NCBI RefSeq assembly: GCF_050306235.1
Contig: NZ_JBLWFH010000003.1
Location: 372,001 to 436,000 of the forward strand
Length of the DNA stretch: 64,000 nucleotides
Reading direction: 5' to 3'
Source: Glaciecola sp947496235
GTDB taxonomy: Bacteria > Pseudomonadota > Gammaproteobacteria > Enterobacterales > Alteromonadaceae
Below the pieces are notes generated by a model. That model was not told the DNA's origin, made no database searches, and was given only the letters and a program-made list of their open reading frames with translations. Both the position numbers and the translations under genes were made by a program. Below are positions 37,458 through 47,198 of the stretch, one piece after another (positions within the stretch are counted from its first letter, which is position 1; each line of letters begins with the position of its first letter).

Positions 37458-38657
37458 TTATTGATAAACAACGTAAGCAGGCGCCGCCAATGCTCTTAAT
37501 TTTTCATTCAATTGCGCTTCAAATTCAGTTTGGTTTTGAGGTCCTTTAGGATGTCCAGGCCAAGTGGCAAAAATAAGATATTCAAACTCTTTTAGCGATT
37601 TAAAATGCAGTAAATGTTCAATAGAAGAGGTGGACACCTTTTCGACTTGGTCGTTTTGGTAAAACAATGCCATTCCTAACTGTGCATCTGGTGCAAGCAA
37701 GTTTTGTTTACCCCAAGTACCAATTACACTCCAATTTCCAAGGTTTAAACGAATATCTTCGGTGCCTTTGTGTTTAACTAAACCTGTCACCAATCCTTCA
37801 ATAGGTCTTGAAAGCGACACTTTTATAGAAGAAGAAGGATCGCGTGCTACAATTTCATATTCTGTACTGACATCCACCTCGTCATCAGCTTCTGCAGCTG
37901 ATCTCCAACCTGCATAGTTGATGGTAAAACCCGCTTGCAATTTAGTATTTTTATCTAAATCCCATCGGGTATTTTCAACATGTTGAAAGTGCATAATTGC
38001 ATCGCCTGACACGCGGCCTAAGGCCCCTACTCCCAAAGATTTACCGACCTTTAGCGCGTCTCCCCCCCAATCTGCAAGTTCATGATAACTATCATATCCA
38101 TCCAAACCTACTTGATCTAACACCAATTCAGAATCCGTTTTTACAAAGACATCAATGGCATTGCGCCAGTCTAAATATAAGCGATATCCAATAAGATCAT
38201 TTTCCCACCCGGGCCCTTCATAGCGTAAATAGTAAGAATGGTCGGTCAATTGTTCAGGCGATTCAAAGGTAGTAACAGGCGTAAAATCGAAACCTTGTGC
38301 TTTGTATTCTCGCTCTTCCCATTTTCCATTTGTGCGCACTGACAATTCCGCGTGTGCTAAGTCCGGTGTATTGGATTCTTCCGGTACTAAAGTCAAACTT
38401 GTTTCAGTTCCAGGTTCTAGGGCTACCATAACTTCCAGCGCCATTGAACCGTCTTCCTTTTCGACCCATTCCGACACATGGTTTTCAACACTCCATCCAA
38501 TAAATTTTGGATCTGTTTCTAATGTCACCTTTTGCGACATCTTTGCACCTTGTTCAGGGTTTTTAACAACAAAGTGTACAGATTTTGTCTTTTCTAAATC
38601 TTTGCAAGAAAATATTAACACACTGAGTAATATCACTATCCATCTGATTTTTAACAT
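37458..38657 (-). CDS. DUF4861 family lipoprotein of the pectin regulon
   Basis: A 399-residue protein with a lipoprotein signal (MLKIRWIVILLSVLIFSC), so membrane-anchored in the envelope. It carries the DUF4861 block: YYLRYEGPGWENDLIGYRLYL, DWRNAIDVF, GYDSYHELADWGGDALKVG and SLGVGALG. The fold is a large beta-sandwich; family members sit in pectin and other uronate loci, but no enzyme activity is established. The ATG at 38657 is preferred over an upstream one that would remove the lipobox from the N-terminus. It is divergent from the TRAP genes, across a shared palindrome operator. Confidence 0.78.
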   Translation of the reverse strand: MLKIRWIVILLSVLIFSCKDLEKTKSVHFVVKNPEQGAKMSQKVTLETDPKFIGWSVENHVSEWVEKEDGSMALEVMVALEPGTETSLTLVPEESNTPDLAHAELSVRTNGKWEEREYKAQGFDFTPVTTFESPEQLTDHSYYLRYEGPGWENDLIGYRLYLDWRNAIDVFVKTDSELVLDQVGLDGYDSYHELADWGGDALKVGKSLGVGALGRVSGDAIMHFQHVENTRWDLDKNTKLQAGFTINYAGWRSAAEADDEVDVSTEYEIVARDPSSSIKVSLSRPIEGLVTGLVKHKGTEDIRLNLGNWSVIGTWGKQNLLAPDAQLGMALFYQNDQVEKVSTSSIEHLLHFKSLKEFEYLIFATWPGHPKGPQNQTEFEAQLNEKLRALAAPAYVVYQ

Positions 38658-38701
38658 GGTTTTCAACTCTTTTATTTGCTGTCTACATATATTTATTGAA
38701 T

Positions 38702-38737
38702 AATATATTGACAAATGCCACCGGTGGCAATTATTTT
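38702..38737. promoter_or_regulatory. Divergent promoters with LacI-type operator 3
   Basis: TGCCACCGGTGGCA (38716-38729) is a perfect palindrome. On the plus strand it fills the spacer between TTGACA (38708-38713) and a weak -10 near 38731-38737, for the TRAP genes. On the minus strand its TTGCCA half (38725-38730) forms a -35 with TATATT 17 bp away (38702-38707), for the DUF4861 gene. One bound dimer could therefore repress both directions. Confidence 0.7.
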
Positions 38738-38804
38738 ATTAAATGTTAACAAAACTTTGCAAATATATTGCAACAAACTCTGGTGACAGGTTAATAGATT
38801 ATTT

Positions 38805-39788
38805 ATGCAGAAAATGAAACAACATATCTTGCTCATAACATTGGTGCTTTGCCTTTTTAGTTGCTCAAAGCAAGAAGATGAGTATCGTATCAGCGTATTG
38901 CGATTAGGGCATACCTTGGATACCCAACACTCTGTGCATAAAGCCATGGTATTTTTAGGTGAACGCTTAGAGCATTACTCAAATGGTGCAATGACGGTAA
39001 AAATATATCCTGGTAGCCAGTTGGGAACAGAACGAGAGATGATTGAGCTGTTGCAAATTGGCTCATTAGCTATGACCAAGGTATCTGCTAGCCCTCTCGA
39101 AGGTTTTGCCCCCTCCATGAAAGTGTTTAGTATTCCCTATATTTTTAGAGATAACAGCCACTTTTGGAAGGTACTCAACAGCGAACTTGGTAAACAACTT
39201 TTATCTGGTGTGGAAGAGTTCCGCTTAAAAGGCCTAGGTTATTATGATGCAGGAAGTCGAAGTTTTTATACCACCAAAGCACCTGTTCACACCCCAGAAG
39301 ATCTTGTTGGCCAGAAAATTAGAGTACTGAACAGTCCCACAGCGGTTGCCACTGTGAGAGCATTAGGCGGTGCCGCTACTCCTGTGTCTTGGGGTGAGCT
39401 ATACACAGCTTTACAACAAGGTGTGGTCGATGGAGCAGAAAATAATCCACCGAGTTATCACCTTTCACGCCATTATGAAATTGCTCGCTATTATAGTTTA
39501 GATGAACATACCAGTGTCCCTGATGTGATGTTATTTTCCTTACCCATCTGGAACAAACTTACTGCCGAACAACAACGCTGGGTGCAACAAGCAATGGATG
39601 ATTCCATTGTGTTTCAACGTGAACTCTGGCAGACATCTACAAAAGAATCCTTGGCCTTTGTCAAATCACAAGGGGTTACTGTTATCACCCCTGACAAAAC
39701 ACCCTTTGTTAAAGCGGTCGAACCATTTCATCAAAGTTTCGAAGGGACCGAAGTCGGCGAAATCATCAACACCATAAAGGCTATGTAA
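38805..39788 (+). CDS. TRAP transporter substrate-binding protein (DctP family), lipoprotein
   Basis: A 327-residue periplasmic binding protein for a TRAP transporter. The signal is of lipoprotein type (LVLCLFSCSKQ), so this DctP-like protein is likely anchored to the inner membrane. Family segments are LGHTLDTQHSVHKAMVFL, GSQLGTEREMIELLQIGSLAM, and the carboxylate-binding Arg in KIRVLNSPTAV. The genomic context points to galacturonate or unsaturated (di)galacturonate as substrate (inference). Its stop is followed one base later by the small permease gene. Confidence 0.88.
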   Translation: MQKMKQHILLITLVLCLFSCSKQEDEYRISVLRLGHTLDTQHSVHKAMVFLGERLEHYSNGAMTVKIYPGSQLGTEREMIELLQIGSLAMTKVSASPLEGFAPSMKVFSIPYIFRDNSHFWKVLNSELGKQLLSGVEEFRLKGLGYYDAGSRSFYTTKAPVHTPEDLVGQKIRVLNSPTAVATVRALGGAATPVSWGELYTALQQGVVDGAENNPPSYHLSRHYEIARYYSLDEHTSVPDVMLFSLPIWNKLTAEQQRWVQQAMDDSIVFQRELWQTSTKESLAFVKSQGVTVITPDKTPFVKAVEPFHQSFEGTEVGEIINTIKAM

Positions 39789-39789
39789 C

Positions 39790-40281
39790 ATGTTAAAAAT
39801 CAAAAAATTTCTTGATAATGCCCTTGCTGTTGCCTTAGTCATAGCAATGTCGAGTATTCTGTTAACCGTTATATGGCAAGTCATATCTCGCTACCTTTTG
39901 AAAGATCCAGCTTCTGTAACCGAAGAGCTATCCCGTTTTATTTTGATTTGGATTGGTATTCTTGGTGCCGCCTATGCGTATAGTCAAAAGGCCCATTTAG
40001 GTTTCAATTTAATCGTTGAGAAGATGTCCCAAACTCGTAAACGTATTGTGCTTACCATTGTTGAGCTTTGTGTCATTGCCTTTTGCGCCGTCACGCTAAG
40101 CTATGGTGGTATGAAACTGGTCAATCTGACTTTTGAACTGGAACAAATATCTGCGGCTTTGGAAGTTAAAATGGGCTTTATATATTTTGTATTGCCACTA
40201 TCTGGCTGTTTAATTATTTTTTACGCCATCATGAATATTATTGACGTTTGGACAAATAACACACAGCAGGAGATTCAATAA
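39790..40281 (+). CDS. TRAP transporter small permease (DctQ family)
   Basis: A 163-residue protein with four transmembrane helices and the conserved TEELSRFILIWIGILGAAYAY block of DctQ proteins, followed by HLGFNLIVE. It bridges the binding protein and the large permease. It overlaps the large-permease start by one base (TAATG), so the two subunits are translationally coupled. Confidence 0.88.
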   Translation: MLKIKKFLDNALAVALVIAMSSILLTVIWQVISRYLLKDPASVTEELSRFILIWIGILGAAYAYSQKAHLGFNLIVEKMSQTRKRIVLTIVELCVIAFCAVTLSYGGMKLVNLTFELEQISAALEVKMGFIYFVLPLSGCLIIFYAIMNIIDVWTNNTQQEIQ

Positions 40282-41576
40282 TGGAACTTACCGGATTGAT
40301 TCTCATTGTTACATTTTTCGTGTTGCTACTGATAAATGTGCCTATTTCTATCAGCATTGGATTATCTACCTTAGTGGCTTTATTGTTCAGTATGGAATTT
40401 GAACCAGCAGCGATTACTATTGCTCAACGCATGGCTGGAGGATTAAACAGTTTTGCCTTATTGGCTATTCCCTTCTTTGTATTGTCTGGATTAATCATGG
40501 GGCGCGGCGGTATTGCCAAGCGTCTGATTGAATGTGCCATGGCATTAATTGGTGCCTTGCCTGGCGGTTTGGCATTGGTAAACGTGGTATCTTGTATGTT
40601 GTTTGGGGCAATTTCAGGATCTGCGGTAGCTGCGACCTCTGCTATTGGTAGCTTTATGTTGCCTGAAATGAAAAAAGCAGGGTATGACGATAATTTTAGT
40701 GCCGCTGTAACTGCAGCTGCATCGACAACTGGCATGCTGATCCCACCTAGCAACATCCTCATCATTTATGCCATAGCCAGCGGTGGTGTTTCTATCGCAG
40801 CGCTATTTATGGCGGGCTACATTCCTGGTATTTTAGTTGGTTTGGCCTTAATGGTTGTCTGCCTAGTGTACGCAAAGAAAAACGGATATCCGCTGGCAGC
40901 TAGACTTCCTATGTCTGTAGTTTTGCAAAAGTTACTTGCAGCCCTACCTTCATTGTTTTTAATCGTATTGGTCATAGGCGGCATTGTAGGAGGTGTTTTT
41001 ACTGCCACAGAAGCAGGCGCAATGGCGGTAGTCTATGCCCTATTACTATCAGTGGTATTTTATAAAGAAGTAACCATTAAAGAACTTCCCAGTATATTTT
41101 TAAAATCCGCTGAAACCACTGCCATAGTGATGCTACTTATTGCAGCCTCTACCGCGATGTCTTGGGTGCTGTCCTATGAGAGTATTCCGCAAACGCTCAG
41201 TGAAGCTATGCTGACCTTGAGTGAAAACCCGATCCTAATTTTATTGTTGATCAATCTATTATTGATAGTGGTTGGGGCATTTTTAGATATGACGCCTGCT
41301 GTATTGATTTTCACGCCCATTTTCTTACCAGTCGCCATAGAACTAGGGATGACACCACTGCAATTTGGCATCATGATCGTTTTAAACTTATCAATTGGTC
41401 TATGTTCTCCTCCGGTCGGTTCTGTGTTATTTATAACCTGTGCAATAGCCAAAACAAAACTTGAAAATATAATACGCCCATTGCTTCCGCTTTACTTTGC
41501 AATGTTCGTAGTCTTGATGTTGGTAACTTATTTCCCTTGGGTGAGTGAAGCTTTACCCAGAGCATTAGGATTTTAG
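40281..41576 (+). CDS. TRAP transporter large permease (DctM family)
   Basis: A 431-residue membrane protein with about 12 helices that drives Na+-coupled uptake. DctM features are NVPISISIGLS near the start, GGLALVNVVSCMLFGAISGSA, then TTGMLIPPSNILIIYA and near the end a FGIMIVLNLSIGLCSPPVGSVL motif. It completes the TRAP operon driven from the promoter at 38708. The regulator gene at 41652 follows after 75 bp. Confidence 0.9.
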   Translation: MELTGLILIVTFFVLLLINVPISISIGLSTLVALLFSMEFEPAAITIAQRMAGGLNSFALLAIPFFVLSGLIMGRGGIAKRLIECAMALIGALPGGLALVNVVSCMLFGAISGSAVAATSAIGSFMLPEMKKAGYDDNFSAAVTAAASTTGMLIPPSNILIIYAIASGGVSIAALFMAGYIPGILVGLALMVVCLVYAKKNGYPLAARLPMSVVLQKLLAALPSLFLIVLVIGGIVGGVFTATEAGAMAVVYALLLSVVFYKEVTIKELPSIFLKSAETTAIVMLLIAASTAMSWVLSYESIPQTLSEAMLTLSENPILILLLINLLLIVVGAFLDMTPAVLIFTPIFLPVAIELGMTPLQFGIMIVLNLSIGLCSPPVGSVLFITCAIAKTKLENIIRPLLPLYFAMFVVLMLVTYFPWVSEALPRALGF

Positions 41577-41651
41577 AATGCCCATCAAAGACGTTTTAAT
41601 TATGATACTATTCAGCTGCTATAGCCGCTTGTTTACGGAAGAATAATAAGA

Positions 41652-42668
41652 ATGAATAAACGTCCTACAATAAATGATGTCGCTAGACTAGCAGGCGTGT
41701 CCAAACGCACTGTTTCTAGAGTTATCAATGGTGCATCGAATGTGGGTAAAGAAACCCGGGAACGCATACAGTCAATTATTAATGAAACTGGATTTGCGCC
41801 AGATAAGCAAGCAAGGGGCCTAGCGGCAAGTCGTTCGTTCCTAATTGGTTTGATTTATGATAATCCAGATGCGTTATATATCGACCAAGTGCAACGTGGT
41901 GTATTAAGTATTTGTTCAGAAAAAGGATATGAACTGGTCGTTCATCCTTGTCGATATGATAGTCCTGATTTTGTCAATGATTGCGTCAATTTTGTGCGTC
42001 GCTCAAATATTGATGGTGTCATCATTTTACCTCCAGTATCTGAATCAAAATCCTTAGCAGAAGCCCTGCAAAGCAGTGGAATTAATTACGTTCGCATGGC
42101 GTCAGTTGATTTAGACGATCACCGCAACATAGTGGTATCTGATGACAGGGCGGCACTAAGGGACCTAGCCCGGTATATGGTATCTTTAGGCCATCGCGAT
42201 ATCGGTATAATTAGTGGCCCCAAACATTATTATTCATCCACAGAACGTCTAGAAGGTTTCTTGGAGGCGGTAACCGAGTTAGATGTGCAAATTTCATCGA
42301 CTAGAATTGTAGAGGGTAAAAATACCTATGAAAGCGGCATCGAATGCGGACGCACTCTTTTAATACAGTCACCAAGAGTTACAGCGATCTTTGCCAACAA
42401 CGATGAAATGGCAGCTGGGGTACTCAAAGTGGCCCACGAGATGGGCATATCCGTCCCTGAGGAATTATCAGTAGCGGGATTTGATGATAACTTACTGGCA
42501 TCTAGAGTTATTCCGTCTTTAACCACTATTCAAAGACCTGTCGGCGATATGGCTGCTCTAGCAGCAAGGAAAATTATTGCTCACATTGAAGGGACTGAAT
42601 TAAGTGATATTGATACTTATTTGGTCAAACCTCAGCTTATGATCAGAGAATCTATTAAGCGACTTTAA
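41652..42668 (+). CDS. LacI-family regulator, candidate master regulator of the pectin genes
   Basis: A 338-residue LacI/GalR-type repressor. The helix-turn-helix (TINDVARLAGVSKRTVSRVIN, residues 5-25) is followed by the hinge with ARGLAAS and a periplasmic-binding-protein-like sensor domain (FLIGLIYDNPDALYIDQVQRGV, VSDDRAALRDLARYMVSLGHRDIGIISGP, FDDNLLASRVIPSLTTI). It lies between the TRAP genes and uxaA and is the only LacI-type gene in the window, so I infer that it binds the TGCYACCGGTRGCA palindromes found upstream of six promoters. Its ligand is expected to be a uronate intermediate (inference). No copy of the motif lies directly before its own gene. Confidence 0.87.
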   Translation: MNKRPTINDVARLAGVSKRTVSRVINGASNVGKETRERIQSIINETGFAPDKQARGLAASRSFLIGLIYDNPDALYIDQVQRGVLSICSEKGYELVVHPCRYDSPDFVNDCVNFVRRSNIDGVIILPPVSESKSLAEALQSSGINYVRMASVDLDDHRNIVVSDDRAALRDLARYMVSLGHRDIGIISGPKHYYSSTERLEGFLEAVTELDVQISSTRIVEGKNTYESGIECGRTLLIQSPRVTAIFANNDEMAAGVLKVAHEMGISVPEELSVAGFDDNLLASRVIPSLTTIQRPVGDMAALAARKIIAHIEGTELSDIDTYLVKPQLMIRESIKRL

Positions 42669-42681
42669 ATGTTAATAAAAG

Positions 42682-42723
42682 TTGAAAAAAGTTGTATTAA
42701 ACCTTACTATGCCACCGGTAGCA
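42682..42723 (+). promoter_or_regulatory. uxaA promoter with LacI-type operator 4
   Basis: TTGAAA (42682-42687) and TACTAT (42705-42710) are 17 bp apart. The palindrome TGCCACCGGTAGCA (42710-42723) starts on the last base of the -10, the same geometry as at the GH105 promoter. It should control uxaA-uxaC-uxuB-type-kdgK as one operon. Confidence 0.72.
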
Positions 42724-42816
42724 TCGATAGATAAAACACCGGACAGAAAATAGCGTCTTTAAAGACATCTTTGATTATCAAGAGAAGCGTTAAATTTAAT
42801 TTTTTGAGAGAATATT

Positions 42817-44301
42817 ATGGTCAATAAAATATCGCTAATTAAAGTCCATGCCGACGACAATGTCGCTGTATGTACTAGAGCGGTAACATCCGGTGAAACG
42901 CTATCGCCGCTAAACATTAGTCCTCTTGAAGATATAGCAGCAGGCCATAAAATCGCGCTAGAAAATATAAAACAGGGTGATGTCATTACTAAATACGGGT
43001 TCCCTATTGGTATGGCAACCCAAGATATACTTCAAGGTGCTCATGTTCATTCCCACAATCTAAAGACTTTATTAAAAGATTCAGATGAATTTGAATATTC
43101 ACCGGTTTCTTTTGCTGATACACCAGCACCTCAATCACGTACATTTAAAGGTTACCGTCGAGAAAATGGTAAAGTCGGTATTCGTAATGAAGTCTGGATT
43201 ATTAACACCGTAGGATGTGTTAATCGAACGGCTGAACGCATTGCACAAGAGTGTTCACTACGATTTTTTGGCAAATGCGATGGTTTTAGATCTTATACCC
43301 ACCCATTTGGCTGCTCCCAATTAGGTGACGACCTCGACGACACTCGCACAATTTTGGCTTCTTTGGCTTCTCACCCAAATGCAGGGGCAGTGTTAATTGT
43401 CGGTCTAGGTTGTGAAAATAATCAATTGTCTAAATTACTGCCTAATGTTGATCAACCCGAAAATCGTATTCGCTATTTTAACTCTCAAGAAGTCACTGAC
43501 GAACTTGAAGAGGGCATCAAAGCAGTGGAATCACTATTGCGCTCTATGGAAAATGACCAAAGAGAAGATGTCAGTGTTAGTGAGTTAGTGCTGGGAATGA
43601 AGTGTGGCGGCAGTGATGCTTTTAGTGGTATCACGGCAAATCCAACAGTAGGACGCGTGACAGATCTTATGTGTGATTTAGGTGGTTCAGTGCTACTAAC
43701 TGAAACGCCTGAGATGTTTGGTGCAGAGCAATTATTAATGAATCGCGCCAAAAACCAGACTGTGTTTGAAAATATCAAATCACTCATATTAGAGTTTAAG
43801 CAGTACTTTGTTAGTCATAAACAGCCTGTGTATGAAAATCCCTCTCCGGGAAACAAAGCCGGCGGCTTGACTACTTTAGAAGAAAAATCTTTGGGTGCAG
43901 TACAAAAAGGTGGACAGGCGCAAATTCAAAGTGTGCTGCAATACGGTGAAAAATTAGCTTGCAAGGGACTATCGCTATTACAAGCACCGGGAAATGATGC
44001 AGTGAGCTCAACGGCCCTAGCGGCGAGTGGCGCGCACATTGTGTTATTTACCACAGGTCGGGGAACTCCCTTAGGCTTTCCCGTACCTACAGTTAAGATT
44101 TCATCTAACTCCGATTTAGCACAAAGAAAACCTCATTGGATTGACTTTAATGCAGGCGTAATTTTAGAAGACACTCCCATAGATGAATGTGCCAATGCAC
44201 TTCTACAGCAGTGTATCGATATTGCGTCTGGACAACTCACATGCAACGAAAAAAATGGTAGTCAGGAAATTGCCATTTGGAAACGTGGCGTAACGCTTTA
44301 A
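42817..44301 (+). CDS. uxaA: Altronate dehydratase
   Basis: A 494-residue enzyme that converts D-altronate to 2-keto-3-deoxy-D-gluconate in galacturonate catabolism. It has the full UxaA layout: an N-terminal SAF-type domain (residues about 1-80, HADDNVAVCTRAV) and a C-terminal altronate/galactarate hydrolase domain with GYRRENGKVGIRNEVWIINTVGCVNRTAERIA, HPFGCSQLGDD and GMKCGGSDAFSGITANP. Its partner genes uxaC, the UxuB-type reductase and kdgK follow within 12 bp, 5 bp and a 4-bp overlap. Confidence 0.93.
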   Translation: MVNKISLIKVHADDNVAVCTRAVTSGETLSPLNISPLEDIAAGHKIALENIKQGDVITKYGFPIGMATQDILQGAHVHSHNLKTLLKDSDEFEYSPVSFADTPAPQSRTFKGYRRENGKVGIRNEVWIINTVGCVNRTAERIAQECSLRFFGKCDGFRSYTHPFGCSQLGDDLDDTRTILASLASHPNAGAVLIVGLGCENNQLSKLLPNVDQPENRIRYFNSQEVTDELEEGIKAVESLLRSMENDQREDVSVSELVLGMKCGGSDAFSGITANPTVGRVTDLMCDLGGSVLLTETPEMFGAEQLLMNRAKNQTVFENIKSLILEFKQYFVSHKQPVYENPSPGNKAGGLTTLEEKSLGAVQKGGQAQIQSVLQYGEKLACKGLSLLQAPGNDAVSSTALAASGAHIVLFTTGRGTPLGFPVPTVKISSNSDLAQRKPHWIDFNAGVILEDTPIDECANALLQQCIDIASGQLTCNEKNGSQEIAIWKRGVTL

Positions 44302-44313
44302 GAAGAAACAATA

Positions 44314-45729
44314 ATGACTCCAATATTACTCGATGATGATAGACTTTTTCCGGTAGACACAAAAACGCGCGATATCGCCCGTAACCTTTATCAATCAGTA
44401 AAGGATTTACCCATTATTAGCCCCCACGGGCATACCGACCCTAGATGGTTTGCTGAAAACTCCAATTTCGGTAACGCGACTGAGTTACTGATTATCCCCG
44501 ATCACTATGTATTTAGAATGCTGTACAGCCAAGGAATCTCCCTTGAACAGCTAGGGATCCCGCGTTGGGACGGTGGCGAAACCGAAAAAGACCCAGAGAA
44601 AATTTGGCAATTGTTTGCTGAGCATTATTACTTATTTGCGGGTACGCCATCTAGAATGTGGCTAGATACTGTATTCAAAAATGTGTTTGGTTTTAGCGAT
44701 ATGCTATGCAAAGAAAATGCAATGGAATATTACCAACATATTACCGAGCAATTAACCCAAGATGCTTTTAAACCTAGAGCATTAATGGACAAGTTTAATA
44801 TTGAATTGATTGCCACCACTGAAGGCGCTTTAGATCCTTTACCTCACCACGCAAAGCTTAAAGGTACAGGATGGGACAAACGTGTCATTACGACTTTCCG
44901 CCCAGATGACGTGGTGGATGCATCCAGAGAAGATATTGTTAGCAATATTGCCAAGCTTGGCGATTTGACTGGCGAAGATACATCAACTTGGGATGGCTAT
45001 TTAGCAGCATTGAAAAAACGTCGTGCTTATTTTAGAGATCACGGCGCTACAGCAACTGACCACGGACACCCTACCGCTCGCACAGCTAATCTTAGCCAAG
45101 CAGAATGCGTCGCCTTGTTTGCGAAAGTAAACTCTGGAAATAGTAGCGCTGAAGATCAAGAATTGTTCCGAGCACAAATGTTAACTGAACTAGCCGGAAT
45201 GAGCGTTGAAGATGGTATGGTCATGCAGATTCATCCTGGCTCTTATCGTAATCACAATTCAAGTTTATTTGCCCAGTTTGGACGAGATAAAGGTCACGAT
45301 ATTCCAATGCAAACTGACTATGTCAATGCGTTAAAACCTCTGTTAGACAAATACGGCAACTCGCCTGAACTCAATATCATATTGTTTACCTTGGATGAAA
45401 CCACCTACAGTCGCGAATTAGCGCCGCTAGCTGGTCATTATCCTTGTTTAAAACTTGGACCTGCTTGGTGGTTCCATGATAGCCCTGAGGGCATGCTTCG
45501 CTTCCGTCATCAAGTAACGGAAACTGCAGGATTCTTTAATACTGTAGGGTTTAATGATGATACGCGTGCATTCTTATCTATTCCTGCTCGTCACGATGTT
45601 GCACGTAGAATAGATTGTCGTTTCCTGGCTCAGTTAGTGGTTGAACACCGAGTTAGCGAATCTGAAGCTACCAGCATTGCTAAACAACTCACCTATGACC
45701 TAGCGAAAAAAGCTTACAAACTGGGATAA
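44314..45729 (+). CDS. uxaC: Uronate (glucuronate/galacturonate) isomerase
   Basis: A 471-residue amidohydrolase-fold isomerase that interconverts D-galacturonate and tagaturonate (and glucuronate and fructuronate). The HxH metal motif is SPHGHTDPRWF with H38 and H40, the FGNATELLIIPDHYVFRMLYSQG segment follows, and HPGSYRNHN and LGPAWWFHDSPEG are family blocks. Length is the usual for UxaC. Confidence 0.94.
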   Translation: MTPILLDDDRLFPVDTKTRDIARNLYQSVKDLPIISPHGHTDPRWFAENSNFGNATELLIIPDHYVFRMLYSQGISLEQLGIPRWDGGETEKDPEKIWQLFAEHYYLFAGTPSRMWLDTVFKNVFGFSDMLCKENAMEYYQHITEQLTQDAFKPRALMDKFNIELIATTEGALDPLPHHAKLKGTGWDKRVITTFRPDDVVDASREDIVSNIAKLGDLTGEDTSTWDGYLAALKKRRAYFRDHGATATDHGHPTARTANLSQAECVALFAKVNSGNSSAEDQELFRAQMLTELAGMSVEDGMVMQIHPGSYRNHNSSLFAQFGRDKGHDIPMQTDYVNALKPLLDKYGNSPELNIILFTLDETTYSRELAPLAGHYPCLKLGPAWWFHDSPEGMLRFRHQVTETAGFFNTVGFNDDTRAFLSIPARHDVARRIDCRFLAQLVVEHRVSESEATSIAKQLTYDLAKKAYKLG

Positions 45730-45734
45730 TTAGC

Positions 45735-47198
45735 ATGAAGCAACTTAAATTAAGTACCTTGGCGTCGCTTCCCTCTCAGATCAAAACGCCTAAGTACGAT
45801 TTACAAAATACTCAGTGCGGCATTGTGCATATAGGACCGGGGGCGTTTCACAGAGCACACCAAGCCTATTACACAGAGCTAGCGTTAGAAAAAGGCGGTG
45901 ACTGGCGTATTCACGGTGTATCGATGCGCAGTAATACCTTGAAGCAAGAACTGAGTGATCAAGACAATTTATACACGCTAGCCGCATTAGATAATGAATC
46001 GTCGATGCAAGTTATTGGCGCGATAAAAGATCTTTCGACCTTGAGCAATGATAGAAAAGACATTGAAGAGGCGTTAGCTGCCCCCGAAACTAAAATAGTG
46101 ACTTTAACGGTCACCGAAAAGGGCTATTGTTTAAATGCCGCTGGTGAATTAGATCGTGAAAATGCCGATATAAAGCATGACTTAGCTAATCAGCAAGCTC
46201 CGATTAGTGCCGTTGGTCTATTGGTACAAATGTTAAATACTCGGATGGTTAAGGGGCTGAAAGAAGTTACTATCATTAGTTGTGACAATGTGACCGACAA
46301 CGGCAAAAAACTAAAAAAAGCCGTAGTACAATTGGCTCATGAGTATTCTCCAGAATTGGCGACTTGGATAGAACAGACTATTGCATTTCCCTGTACCATG
46401 GTCGATAGCATTACCCCGGCCACTGACGAAAACTTCAAAACTCTGGTCTATCAAACGCTTGGGGTATTTGATAACTGGCCTATTCAACGAGAAGCCTTTA
46501 CTCAATGGATTATCGAGGACGAGTTTTCCGGACCACGACCGCATTGGGATCAAGTTGGGGTGATATTTACTAAAGACGTTAGTTTCTTTGAACGCGCAAA
46601 ACTCAGAGTTTTAAATGGCACTCACTCTTCACTCGCGTACATAGGCACCTTATGCGGTAAAACTACTGTTTATGAGGCCATTTCAGAACCCTCTATAAAA
46701 GCATTTATCCAACGTTTACTTGCACAAGAAATCATTCCAACCCTTGGTGAAACCCACGATATGGACGTTGAAGCTTATGCACAAGCCATCATTCAACGCT
46801 ATGAGAACCGCCATATACGGCATATGTTGTCGCAAATTGCATGGGATGGTTCACAGAAATTGCCATTTAGGATATTAGGCACTGTACGAGACCATATTAA
46901 GCAAGGCACGTCTTATTCTTTGTTATGCGCGCCTATTGCAGCATGGTGTTTATTTTTAGCATTACGTGAAACAGATGATGAAAAACTGGTTGATCCGCTG
47001 GCAGATAAACTGCTTTCTTTAGCTAAACAACACAAAGGCGACATCAGTGCCCTTGTAGATGCCGTGTTAGATCAAAAACAGGTGTTTGCAGAATTGTCAG
47101 ATAACCGCGATTTTCGTCAAATCGTGCAGCAAAAAGTACAATTATTATCCACGCTCACCCCAGATAATATCGATGAAGTTATGGAGCAGTTAAAGTGA
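45735..47198 (+). CDS. UxuB-type long-chain mannitol/uronate dehydrogenase acting in the galacturonate operon
   Basis: A 487-residue NAD-dependent polyol/uronate dehydrogenase. The N-terminal nucleotide-binding motif HIGPGAFHRAHQAYY and the catalytic K289, N294 and H297 in KLRVLNGTHSS are those of the UxuB/mannitol 2-dehydrogenase branch rather than of E. coli-type UxaB. The operon carries uxaA and uxaC but no uxuA (mannonate dehydratase), so the expected job is reduction of tagaturonate to altronate, a reaction normally assigned to UxaB. Fructuronate reductase with uxuA elsewhere is the alternative. It overlaps the kdgK start by 4 bp, so the two are coupled. Confidence 0.85.
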   Translation: MKQLKLSTLASLPSQIKTPKYDLQNTQCGIVHIGPGAFHRAHQAYYTELALEKGGDWRIHGVSMRSNTLKQELSDQDNLYTLAALDNESSMQVIGAIKDLSTLSNDRKDIEEALAAPETKIVTLTVTEKGYCLNAAGELDRENADIKHDLANQQAPISAVGLLVQMLNTRMVKGLKEVTIISCDNVTDNGKKLKKAVVQLAHEYSPELATWIEQTIAFPCTMVDSITPATDENFKTLVYQTLGVFDNWPIQREAFTQWIIEDEFSGPRPHWDQVGVIFTKDVSFFERAKLRVLNGTHSSLAYIGTLCGKTTVYEAISEPSIKAFIQRLLAQEIIPTLGETHDMDVEAYAQAIIQRYENRHIRHMLSQIAWDGSQKLPFRILGTVRDHIKQGTSYSLLCAPIAAWCLFLALRETDDEKLVDPLADKLLSLAKQHKGDISALVDAVLDQKQVFAELSDNRDFRQIVQQKVQLLSTLTPDNIDEVMEQLK

